Assembly: GCA_003342895.1 (NCBI GenBank)
Contig: PTFA01000272.1
Coordinates: 944,809 to 1,008,808, forward strand
Source of the DNA: Casuarius casuarius
Lineage: Eukaryota > Chordata > Aves > Casuariiformes > Casuariidae
DNA length: 64,000 nt
Direction: 5' to 3'
The notes under the pieces were generated by a model. It saw only the letters and a list, made by a program, of their open reading frames with translations, made no database searches and was not told the origin of the DNA. A program made the translations under genes and the position numbers. Each line of letters opens with the position of its first letter. The stretch's first letter is position 1. Of the stretch, positions 36,715 to 47,900 are shown in pieces.

Positions 36715-39700
36715 AAGGAAGAGGATTTCCTCAAGTCACTTGTTTCTTTAAGCGAGCGTGTGGTATTTGTTTTTTGTTCGTTTGTTTTTTAAAAACAAGA
36801 CAAAACAAAAACTTGTGCTGTTATTACTGACAGCCAAGCTCTACTTTCTGTGCTTTTATTAGGGGAAATCTTTTGTCTGTTAGTGACACGCAGTAAATAG
36901 CCTTTTTTTTGATTGTTGTTATTCATTGTGGATTTTTAGCAGGTGCTGAGTGTTTATAAAGGAAACATGCTTGGTTGGGGGATTGACTCCGCTGGTGGAT
37001 GGGTTCTGTATCGTGTCAATGGTAGCCCATTCTCATGAAGTCCCTAAAAGACTTGCTTACATTCTCTAAGTGCCTTGGCAGACTCACTTCTGAGGTGCAA
37101 AGCACATACAATACTGAACATTGCTGGAAACAGAAAATACAAACTAACACCCAGGACACTTACTGATACTTGTTTTAGAAAAATTTATATATGCTTACAC
37201 TAAAAAAAGCCATAACTTACTTAAATCAATGATCTCCAGCTTTTAATACAAATATTTGTCTTATTTTTTTAGAGAGATTAATATAGAATTTTTCAAAGCT
37301 AGGTATTTCTTAAAGAGAAAAGTGATGGTGAAGTTCTAGTCACCAAATCAAAATGATGAAGGTGGTCTCAAAATTACAGAGAGCCTGGGCTTAGCAAACA
37401 GTTATTTATCTATTGCACTGTTTTTGGCATTTCACGGTTGCTTGTATTTTTTTTAACAGGGAAGCATCAACTTGGGTCAGTCACTTTTGTAAAGTTTCCT
37501 AGCATTTGCCAAATGGACCATCAGTTTGCACAAATACAGTTAGGGAAAATATTCAGTGTCAAAGCCACACTGGAGTAATACTAAGAAAGATCTGGCTTGA
37601 AAATAGCTAGCGAGACGATGTTTGTAAGTTAGGAATAAAAAGCCCAACTCTGCGATGGAGCTCTGGTGGCCAGTGTTTTCTGTGGTAGGTAACGTATCTT
37701 GGAGGGAAGTTGATTTTATGGACCACTTGGGATTTGCGTTAGCACAGTAGTGTTCTCTTCCATTTAACACTGCAGCCCATCTCCAAGGCAACTACGGCAG
37801 GGAAAAATAGTAGGAACATACTGGTGAATTTTTAGTGGTTTGTCATTTGGTAAGTGTCTTTTGTTTCTGAGAAAACATAATCAAAATAGGTCCTTCCCCC
37901 GCCTTAGGTAGTCTCTTTGCCTCTCCAGCCCTGTGTTTTCTCAAACCAGAGATGAGGAGAGTAGAAGTCTGTGACAAGTTAGCTTCTGGGTGATCACAGA
38001 CTATGGTTTAAAAGTCTTTGCTACAACTATATCGGAATCAGGTTTCTCCATGCCAAAACCCCTATGACTCTCTCTTGTTCATTTATCGATCTTGTCACAG
38101 CTGTTGTATTTTTGGATTCAAAGAAATCCGTATTAGGTTTTGTAATGTGCTATCCAACGGTATCGCTCATTGCCCAATTATAATACACTAGATGGTTAAT
38201 GTTGCCAGGCTTGGCTAGATCGAGACGAGCGTTTTTAGGTCTTTGTGATGCGAAGACATAAACTGATCTATGTACACTAGATTAACTCTTGAACCTCAAA
38301 AATTTACAGTTGAAACCAAGGTTACCATGTGACAGAACAGTTGAGCTTACATTTTGTGCACTTCTGCTTGACTGAAAATGTTAAGATTGAGTGAAAAATA
38401 AAATACTGAGCAAATAGCCTGCAAAACTTGCCAGTGACCATTGGTATAGCCAGCTAATCAATGTAGAAGCACAGTGATAAACATAGATTAATTTTAGAGT
38501 CTAGAATCACTATTTTGAATTAAAATACTTTATTTCAAAATAATCTGTACCTTACTTTAAGAATAATATTATTCTTCAATTGAGTTAAATTTGCTAGTCC
38601 AGCAGCAGAAGCAGTTGATTTATTTTTTATTACGTCTTCTGTCTCTTTGTTTCTTACTAGACTTGAGCACAGTTGTGAAAATCCAGTATTGAACTAGAGA
38701 ATGGTCCACAGTCCACATGAGAAGGACCAGGTGGGTCAAACTTATGATGCGAAGACTGCTTTCCCTCAAATGTTTTAAGAAACTCTCAGTTTTAAAAAGT
38801 GAGAGTTAAGTCTTATCCCTTCTCAGCTGGTAAGGATCTTGACTCTCCCTTGTGTATGCACATGTGAGAGGAAAAGAGGGGAGATACCCAATATCTGTTA
38901 TCTCTTTAGGGAGTCACAGGAAAAAAATGTGCAAGCCATAGGAAGACTAAAGACAAAAGCAAACAAGAAGCACAAACACATTTCCATTACTTTGGCAAGT
39001 CACCTAAGACCGTGGTACTCCCCCCAGTGCTTTTGTCAGTCCTACTGTTTGTAGGACATGTACTTTCTGGGCTGACAAACACTTAAATTCCCCTGGAAGT
39101 TCTGCTGGCCAGTGGAGGAGTCAGTCAGCAGTGTAGCATCTAAATGCTGCAGACAGGAATTGAGTAATATGGTGCTAAGGAAGAAACTAGCTCCCATGAG
39201 CAGAATATCCCAATATAGGACTGAGCGAGTACCGTTCCTATCCTGCTTAATAGCTGGAGAAAAAGAGTTCCTCTCGCGCACACCACCCTTTTTATGTGCT
39301 GTATGATATGTTAACCAAGACAACTGGGAAGGCAGTACCTGTAGGGACCATGTGCATTATTCGTCACTTATTTGCAACTGCAGGATATTTTTTCAACTGA
39401 GTAGCAAGCCTGACATCTGGTCTGGGTGTGACTAGGTAAGCCTAGTTTTGCGATTGTAGAATAGTAATGCTAGCTCTGGGCAGAGGGTTGGAGGGCTCTT
39501 TTAGTTCAGGGCTAGATAATGTGGGAGAGGAATGTCCTTTCGGAATTACAGCAGCAGATAACATCCACCTGACTATGCAAAAGCAGCTTAGCTCCTGAAT
39601 TTGAACTGCACTATTTTAAACAGACTTCAGCTAGGCAGGAAGCTGATCTTGCACACGTGAGCTTTTATGCATACTTCATACCTGAGAAATGTTTGATAAG

Positions 39701-42215
39701 CTTCCAGCTACGGAGGCATGGTAGCGCTGCAGATGCAGTTAGGTGTTAAAATGCTATTAACCTTCGTATCCAATAAAAGCTCCTTTGCTGAGTTGATTCA
39801 GTACTGCTCAGGGGACCGTGTGTGCTGAGTGTGCTTACTGGAGAAGAACGTTTTAACCAGCGGCAGAGCTGGCTCATGTTACCACACNGCAACAAGACAT
39901 GAGAGTGGCGTAAGTCTGTGCCAAGGTGCTAAATAGGAGATATCCTCCATTAGAATTAAAGTGGTCTGGTTGGTTTGGTGCCATGTACCAGTAAGTATTC
40001 AAAAGAAGAAGATTTAAAAGTGAGGATTTGCTGTGGTATCAGTGCATTGGCTGTTCTCATACCTCTGCTCTGGATTCTTTTTTTTTTTTTTTTTTTTTTC
40101 CAGCCAGCTCTAGAAACTCAAAGGCATCTGCTGCAGTTCAGAATTGGAATGTATTGTGTAAAAGATTAGTCTTACATGGGTAGTGTATTTTTTGTGTTTA
40201 GAATCTGGTGGTAGAAAACATTTTTACCAAATAGTTCCTAGACATGTAATAAAAGCTTGGAGATCGTGATTTGCCTGACAGCTGTATGAACACATTGTTT
40301 AATTATACACTTGAAAATAACAACATGAAAGATACGTATGCAGTGTTTGGGATTCAGTATCCCTGTGCTCTTTATATTTGCAGCTTTTTAATTTTTTTTT
40401 CTTCTTCAAAAAGATGTGGGACCAGAAGTTCATGTGTGTTTACACTTTAGAAGTAAGGGCACATCGAAGTACTAAACAAAAGTTGCCATGTTTTACAAAC
40501 TGAATCTGGATTTAGTGAATGTGTTTATAAAATAGTGCATTTGCTGGAGGGAGGGTGGGGAGGACCTCCCCCCTCCCCAAATAAAACCCAGAGAAATAAC
40601 CTGTGAACAGAACCCACGCTGCTCTAGGCCTGAGTTAAACGGACTCTCTGTTACACGTCATGAGCTCTGTGATACAAAAGCTTATGGCTGCGTAGTCAGC
40701 GGGAGCAGAACGTGCTGATGAGGTTTAAAACCAGGCTGGGCTGTCAGTGCTGGTTAAGGCCTTCCAGTGTAATGAGGTCTTCAAATTCTGTGGTTTGGGG
40801 CATTTTTCAGCTACCACCGTATTTGACTGTGTCGATGATTTGGATGGTAACTTCAGGAGGTCATCTACCTTGAGACGGGATGGGGTGAACGCTGTTAAAC
40901 TACTCAAGTTCTGCCATCTCTGCCAGCGTTGACGCTGCTTAGATTGTGTGGAAAAATTCCGCTCACAGAAATTGTAACTGTTTTTCAAGTAGTTCTTATT
41001 CAAGTCAGGGAACCGAGTTAATTGTGCAAATAGAGGAAAAAAAAGAAAAAAAAAAGCCACATTCTGCGGTTGCAGGTAGCTGAATGGTAGATGAGGGGAG
41101 AAAACAACTTTAAAGGGGCAGATAGCCCGTTTGCAAGTATCAAGTTTCTTTTACTGCTTACTATGCAATGTAGAATTTTGAACTTTTGCTTTTACTTTAA
41201 GATACGAGATAGACAAGCACTGTCCTTATTCAGTATTTAGGAACTGAACACTCTCCAATCTCCCTGACACTCGTTTAACAGGTAAGATACTGCTGCTATT
41301 GACTTTACTTACCTTTCAGATTGTTCCTTTCTGTTTCTCATTGCTGCCCTCTTGAATCGCCACACACAATTTTATTAAAAAACACATCCTTTTGGATAGG
41401 TTTTTTTCTTTTTTCTTGCCAGCCTCTCCCTCTTCCTACCTGCCAGAGTGCTATATTACTGTATATAAAACACTCTTAGTTGGACTATTTAAAAAGCTGC
41501 AGCGTGAATACAGACTCCTTGCTTTTCTGTAATTAGAAGACTCACTGGTATTCTGAATCTCGTTTCCTTCATTGCTAATATCAGTCAGGTTTTTCCAAAC
41601 TGCACTACTGAAACCACTGGCAGTTTTANGATTGCCTGTTCTCTTTTCCTGGATGTTTTATCTTACAGGATGAGACTAACATTGGTCATTCTAAGTGTTA
41701 AAGCTTTTATTTTTCTGCTTGTCTTACAATTTCCTCTTACCAGGTTAAGATTGCGTGTAGTTAAATATCAAATTACATTTTTGTTTTAGGAACAGACTCC
41801 CTAAATTGTTCATAGAATATTGTATTTTTAGGGGAAATTAATTTTTATAGCCACTAAACTATACTCATTATTTTTGTACGTTTGCAACTTCTGACATTTT
41901 TCAGAGACATGTCGCGGAGGGAACACTTATTTTCACTGCTGTTTTACTACTTCTGTATGCTGAAATCGTGTTGCTTAATATCGCAGAAGCACCTACCTTG
42001 ATATGCAGTAACAGTGAATGAGGTTTGAATAAAGGGCCATTTCTAAAGGCAAAAAAGATACTATAAAAGCAACACTAACCTTTCCTCNTCCTCTAGAATC
42101 TTAAAACAGATGGGAGAAAATAAGATGTAAAATATGAAATGCAAGATGAGAACCCTTACTGTAAGCTAACTGTGCCAATATTGCTTCAGTTTGTAGTTAC
42201 TGATTGGTATTTTAG

Positions 42216-42245
42216 TTTTAAATCAAAACAGCTTTTGATTTAAAA
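42216..42245 (+). other. MOB1B: Perfect 13-bp hairpin near distal MOB1B 3' UTR end
   Basis: Arms 42216-42228 and 42233-42245 are exact reverse complements around a 4-base loop (cagc). The stem is AU-rich with one G-C pair, so it is of moderate stability. A run of A follows it. Confidence 0.6.
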
Positions 42246-42592
42246 GAAAAAAAAAAAGAAAAAAAGTTGAATGTCTGAAAATCTGCAACATGTTTATTTG
42301 AGAGATGTAAATAATGTATACAGATTGTTGTATGTGATGGGACAAAATATTTAAATTCTAGGTTTTTTCAATAAGAAACTGAAGGCTGTTTATAAGGAAA
42401 AAAATAAATAGCTATGTTTGACCATGATTGTCTTTTTTTTCCTTCTTGAACTTGTTTCTAAATTATCTTCTATTTGTAGATAGATTTTTTTCTGTATATT
42501 GTACACATATGAACATTACACATACAAATTAGATTTTTGTAAATGCCTTGTCTGAATTTGTGAATATTTGTATTGCAGGCAGACACAATAGC

Positions 42593-42598
42593 AATAAA
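42593..42598 (+). terminator. MOB1B: Distal MOB1B poly(A) signal (candidate)
   Basis: AATAAA in an AT-rich context. It is the last good signal before the sequence changes to GC-richer spacer leading to the DCK island. Confidence 0.45.
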
Positions 42599-42620
42599 AC
42601 AACCTGATACCCTTTTTATT

Positions 42621-44394
42621 TCCTTGTTTGATGCCCTGAATTNACAAAATACAAATGGAGCTCAGTCTGGGATTTCTGATAGAAAGTTCAGTATTGCATT
42701 AGCTGAATGTCAGCATCTGTCCTGGGGTTGTTTTGAAAGCTTTGCTGCAACGATGATGGCGCACCAGGCCCTCAGCACTCCGCTCTTTCAGGTCCCCAGC
42801 TTCGCACAAAGCTCAGGCTCCTTTTGGCCACACTCAGCNGCACAGATGTCTTTTTTTCCCTTTAAAAGCCCACCGTGACCCTGACCTCCAGAGTACGCCG
42901 GCTCCCAGGAGTTTTCTTCCCTTCCCTTCCACATCTGCCCCCCTGAGAGCACTTCCTTCCTCCTGCCCTTCGGCTGCTCTGGTCGCGTCGTGAACTCTTC
43001 AGGACGCGGTTTGGGTGGTAAGTCATCTGTTCCTTGCCGTTGGAAAGGGGTTTGCACCATCAGATTAGGAGTGGTGTGGTCTTCCCTTNATTTCTGTCCC
43101 CAAATAATCATGTTTTCTGTATGTTTGATACAGTGACGATGCAAAAAGAGTTCTAGGACGGTGCTTGCAGCTGCAAGCACTTTATGTGTAGCTTAAATCA
43201 TGTACCATAACCTTAAAAATAGAGTAAGGAGCTGTAAGTGCTTTGCATGTTGCAAACTATAACGCAGTTACTCAAGTGTTAGACGTTTCTGTGTGACTTT
43301 GAGCAGGTGCCCAGCCACAGATGGTGGCTGGTATAGTGCCTATTGCAACAAAACCTGCTCCTGTGTCACAATTTTGGCGCATTGTTAAGGGTGCGTGTTG
43401 GTCCGCCTGCCTTGTTGTCTGTTTCATGGATTTGAAGGGTTTTCTCAGTTTAACTTGGACCTTTAAGGACCAAAATGATTTGATGCTTTGATGCTATTAC
43501 TGGGAAACAGGTTTTTAAAGAAGAAATGGATGGCCCTTTTAAGGATTTTAATGTTTTCAGCAGTAACCTTCTAAATAAGTTGCCTTAATTGCCTTTAAAT
43601 CCAATTTATGTTTCATTTTTAGTATATTTCTGGAAGATTTTTAATTTGAATGGTTGCATATTAGGTCCTTTCAGTGAGCTGTATGTAGCCTTCCTCATGC
43701 TTTGATTTTGTCCTGTAAAAATTTGGACAGGCTCACTGCTGTGCTTCCAGAGTGCAGAGCTGCTGCTGCCCGCTGCCAGGAACTCTGATGTCTTTGATTG
43801 TCCAGGCATGAAGAAATGATACTGATTGTTTTCCTTTCGGTAACCTCTTCTGCGCTGCTAGGGGAAGCGTGTGCTGCCGGTGGTTGCTTTTTGTGAAAGC
43901 TGTGAATGCCTCGCAGCCGCCTCTGTTCCTGTTTCTGAGACTGTCAGATGGGGCCCCCAAGGTACAAGCAGGTTGCTGGGCACAATTAGTGCTTGTCAGG
44001 GTTGGAAAAGCATTTTTGAAGCTCTAATTTTTCATCTGTTGAAGCGTATGGATGGGAGAACTTTGCACTGGCAATTATAATTTAGATTTCTGTTGTAATC
44101 CACCTAGACATATGTCCCATACGCAGGGGGACTCTGCTCACCCAAAGCCCAGTGGCTGATTATTTTCTGCGAGGCAGCGTGAGAGAGGTGAGAGTTGCAG
44201 GAAAATAGGATTTGGCCTCACAGGGTTTCAGCACTGGATGACAACAGGCTCCAGCCTATTTAGCTGGATTTAGTGATAAAAGGGTAGTGGAAAAAGGTCA
44301 AGGCGCTCTCGCTGCTGTCTTCTTGCTGCTTGAAGGTAGAGGGAAGCTTATGCATTTCACCCCAAATGCTGTAGAGTGGCACACAAGGGGGCAA
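42621..44394. other. MOB1B-DCK intergenic spacer
   Basis: About 1.8 kb between the presumed MOB1B 3' end and the DCK CpG island. It has intermediate GC content and no coding evidence. Open frames here (for example 42573-42878 on + and 42788-43180 on -) match no family I recognise and overlap one another. A block near 43290-43310 resembles a few bases of MIR but is too short to call. Confidence 0.6.
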
Positions 44395-44691
44395 CGCTGA
44401 CAGCCGTGATCGGTGCCGGCGCTGCTGCTGCGCCTGCCCCTTCAGCGCTGAGAACCGAAAAACTCGTCGCACGTGTGGTCGCGGCAGCGCTCAGCGATCG
44501 ATGTGCCCTGCCTTCTGCTACTCTCCCTTGATCCGTAGCGCTGAGATCGGCCGAGCGTTCTTTCGCCTCTTGCCGGCTGTCCGAAAGCGTTACGCGCCCC
44601 TCGCTCCCTCGCCGAGCCGCCTTACACCAGTTTTTGGGCCTCGCGGCCACCCGTACAAGGCGCCGCGGGCTAAGCATCCCGGCGCTGCCGG

Positions 44692-44699
44692 TGACGTCA
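44692..44699. promoter_or_regulatory. DCK: Consensus CRE (CREB/ATF site) in DCK promoter
   Basis: Perfect 8-bp palindrome TGACGTCA, 177 bases upstream of the DCK ATG. Full CREs in CpG islands are often occupied by CREB/ATF family factors. Confidence 0.5.
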
Positions 44700-44726
44700 G
44701 GGTACCGTCCTGTCAAGTCCCTCCGC

Positions 44727-44740
44727 GCGCCAAATTCGAA
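44727..44740. promoter_or_regulatory. DCK: E2F-like plus CHR-like composite element
   Basis: GCGCCAAA (E2F consensus, reverse orientation) is followed immediately by TTCGAA, a known variant of the cell-cycle homology region. Counting the GCGCC core, the spacer is 3 bases; classical CDE/CHR pairs usually have 4. It may serve E2F or DREAM/MuvB regulation, but this is motif matching only. Confidence 0.35.
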
Positions 44741-44783
44741 CGCGGCGGCGGGCTGGGCGCGAGCGCGGCGGCGGAAGAGGCGA

Positions 44784-44810
44784 CGGTTATTTCCGTTACG
44801 GCCGTTACCG
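44784..44810. promoter_or_regulatory. DCK: Three MYB-type cores with 9-bp period
   Basis: CGGTTA at 44784, CCGTTA at 44793 and CCGTTA at 44802 form three consecutive 9-mers; their complements TAACCG and TAACGG fit the YAACNG MYB core. They sit 70-92 bases before the ATG, so they may fall in the promoter or the 5' UTR. Confidence 0.35.
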
Positions 44811-44875
44811 GTTCGCGCTGAGGCGGCAGCATCCCCGTTCCTCGAGACATAGGCCGGGAGCGGCTCTGCGCCTCC

Positions 44876-44945
44876 ATGGCCACTCCTCCCAAGCGTGGCA
44901 GGCTGGAGGGCAGCATCAAGAAGATTGCTGTCGAGGGCAACATCG
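44876..44945 (+). CDS. DCK: DCK coding exon 1
   Basis: 70 coding bases: MATPPKR start, a short GRLEGS linker, then [10 protein letters not shown], plus the first base of A24; donor GTGAGT. The MATPPKR opening matches mammalian DCK, but the serine-rich linker of human DCK is shortened to a few residues here. The exon ends inside the P-loop. Confidence 0.95.
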
Positions 44946-47900
44946 GTGAGTTGGGCCGACCGCGGTCCCGGCCCCATCGCCTTACCGGGGTCGCCCCGCA
45001 GCTTGTTCTCCCGGCAGGCAAACAGAGCCTTCCCCCCCGCCGTGGGGGGTGGGGTGGGGAGACGGCCAAATAGACTTCTAGTCAGGTTAGGAAATATAAG
45101 TTAGCTAGGCGAGTTGTTTCTCACGTTATTTCTCGGCTTGTTTGCGCCACATATTACTGTGAAGCCTTAAGAATTAATGCTGTTAAAAGTATGAGATTGA
45201 AACGGTTTTTTTCTTATTGTGGTTTTTATTTTATTCACATCTTCTTAAAACATATTCAGCTCCTGGATAAGACTTCTCCCACAGCTATTTTTATTTACTG
45301 TGAATGCCTGCTTAAATGCAGACTATCAAGTCAAACTTGTAGTGTTCAGTACTCCTCTCAGTAAAGAAGAGGGGCCTGTCTAGCTGTTGTGAAGAGCAGG
45401 GATGTAATAGACTATTGATAATGAGCCATACATTTTAGGCAACAGGTTGCTCGTAAAAATTGAGGACAGGAGTTGCAAGGGGTTTCTGTTTCTTCACTGA
45501 TATGTGGTCTGGCAATTGGTAACTAACTGGTTAGCTTCTCTGAGCTTTAAATCTCTCTTAAATTCCCGAGCATTGTTTCAGCTGGTGGCCAACTAATCTC
45601 TCCTGTGCTGTGGGAAGTGACTAGTAGTACAAATCTAAGTCTTCATTAGAAAAATCATCACTTTTATTTTACATGTCTTAAATGCTTTTTTTGTGTGTGT
45701 AGTAACACATGAAGGCTGGAACAACTTCATGANGGAGCCTGGGCCACTAAGTGTATGNTTAAAAANTTAAGATTGGGTATTCTAATTGCAAATGTAACTT
45801 TATAGAATTTTGGTAATTGATCTGGACTGAGTCTTGCTATCATTTTTGACTTTTGTTAAATTTAGTGTTGGTGTCGTATGGTTTAGAAAAAAAAGGAGGG
45901 GGATGGAACCCTCTGGCTTTATTCCTTGATGATCTGTGATGCACTATGGTCTCTGATTCATACTTTTCATAAAGGCAAGGTACATGGGTGTAGGAGACTG
46001 TAATTTAAGGGTCCTGGAAACAAATTTGTCTAATAGTTAAAGAATGACAGTATCAGTGGTTTTTGACTGCCATTCTTCCTGCATGTTTTTTCTGCAGCTG
46101 CAGGGAAATCAACATTTGTGAATATTCTCAAACAAGCTGATGAAGAATGGGAAGTTGTTCCTGAGCCTGTAGCAAGATGGTGCAATGTTCAACAAAATGC
46201 TGAAGATGATGGTGAGGTATGATAAAAGAAACTAAGGTGAAACTTTAACTGGTTAAATACTCTTCTAATTTCAGAAGACTGATACATCTGATAAAGCAAG
46301 TGTCTTAAAACACATATTTGGTAGCAACCAGTTCACTGATTCTTGTTCTGTTATTGGACTTCCCACTGTATTTGCTAATAGTGATTTTTGGTTAAGTAGG
46401 CTTGCGATGTTCACACGGTTTATTGCCAGACCTAGCCTATAAGGTGTATTATAGAATAAAGGTCATTAAACATCAGCATGCAAATTGTAAAAGTGATGAA
46501 AGCCTGCTCTTTACTTACAAAAGCAAGGGATGGAAAAAGGCTAGGCAGAAGTTACCTTTAGCGTATGTGAACTAACCAGGTGAAAGCAGGGGGTTGTCCA
46601 GGTGCCCTGGAAGCTGTTCTTGAAAATGTTTAGGAAATAACGAACTACTGCTAAATTGTTTATAGTATATGCTTCCCCTCAGTTATCCTTATTTCGAGTT
46701 AGAGTGTTCTAGTAGTTTTTTGGNGGGTGGGGGAGTAGTGAAGCAAATTTGAATACAAAACCAGATGAAAACCTTTTCTTTAAGGAAATAACTGACAAGC
46801 CAGGTGAACTTGAAGTTCAAGTCTGTTAAAGATTTTTCTAATTTAGATANAATTTCACATCCTTCATAATCATCTCTGAAACCGGACCTACTAAAATTCT
46901 CTTTTCTCCAGTTGCTTTGACTGGTTTGCACAATTATGGCGTTATATAGGATTCCTAAAATTAGTCAGGAAACATCAAAACACAGGTTCCTCTAGTAAAG
47001 ACTAGATAGTGTGTTAAGTTGTTTGTGCCTGTGTCCATAGATAGCTCTTACAGCGATGCTTGCGTTGTCAATAGCTTGTAATTTTCTCCTTGGTATTTGC
47101 AGTATAATTCATGTAGTAACAGCGGCAGCTGCTTTGGAGCAACACAGTACTGAACACTAGTTTTTCTTCTAGTAAGAAGAATGTTGTACAGCCTAAACAA
47201 TAGGCCTTTCCCCTATTTTCCTCCCTTCTTCCCCTTCTTCCTTCCCTTTCCAAAGAAAAATGGTCAGCAATCAATGTCTTGGTGGCTGTTTCTTATGTAG
47301 CTTCATACTAAAAGATGTAGTTTCACTTTTCCATCTTTAATAAAGTTTGTTGTCTTTTCATTGTGTTACAGCACAAATTAAAGGAAATGGGTTCAAAATT
47401 TATCTTTGCGTATGTGTTTACAAAAGGAGATGTGGCTTTTTGGTTTTACGGTTATTAGTTCTAATGAAAGTTGTACTGTGACCTGAAATACTTCAAGTGA
47501 CTTAATATCAGGCTTTTTGATATAGTGTTAGTCAGTGATATTGTAATCTTTTCCAGAGGATGAGTCTGTATCTTTTTATTTTTCTGTGATGAAACTGATA
47601 CATAGAGAGACTTCTGACTTGTGAAATGTTGCTGAGGCTATATCTATTCTGGTTGATTACAGAGTGTGAGGGCATGTCCTGGACAGTGGAACTAGGCCAC
47701 GTCTCCTGTTAAACTGTTACAACTGTTCTCGGCAGGCTTTTGGCTTGCTCCATTAGCACTCTTCCAAGTAGCTCTTTGGCATGGTTCAGGCAGTAGGGTN
47801 GCCTAGGGACGGTGCCCAGCAGGTGTTTCAATGTAGCTACTTCCTTTTGGAAGGTAAGAGAGTTTAATGTTGTGGATATGGGCTCCTGTGTGCGAGCTAG

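Larger units (their letters stand above)
36715..42620 (+). other. MOB1B: MOB1B 3' untranslated region (distal end inferred)
   Basis: About 5.9 kb of AT-rich sequence follows the stop with no splice sites needed. Candidate poly(A) signals AATAAA lie at 38397-38402, 39772-39777, 40248-40253, near 42010 and 42405, and at 42593-42598, so alternative polyadenylation is possible. Mammalian MOB1B also has a multi-kilobase 3' UTR as I recall, which favours the distal signal. Possible Pumilio elements (TGTANATA) are at 41460-41467 and 42306-42313. A perfect 13-bp hairpin is at 42216-42245. The 3' end is inference; only transcript data would fix it. Confidence 0.6.
44395..45065 (+). promoter_or_regulatory. 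DCK: DCK CpG island and promoter
   Basis: A sharply bounded, CG-dense block spans the DCK start codon at 44876. Upstream of the ATG it contains a perfect cAMP-response palindrome TGACGTCA (44692-44699), an E2F-type GCGCCAAA (44727-44734) abutting a CHR-like TTCGAA (44735-44740), and three MYB-type cores at 44784, 44793 and 44802. No TATA box is apparent, as usual for island promoters. The motifs are seen directly; their use is inference. The start site is not determined. Confidence 0.85.

Noticed and set aside
42573..43180. Overlapping open frames on both strands downstream of MOB1B
   Set aside because: No homology recognised, unresolved bases inside, and no splice or promoter support. Most likely chance frames in GC-richer spacer.
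44357..44977. 206-residue open frame on the minus strand across the DCK CpG island
   Set aside because: Stop codons are rare in GC-rich DNA. The translation is low-complexity Ala/Arg/Pro-rich, overlaps DCK exon 1 antisense and shows no domain.
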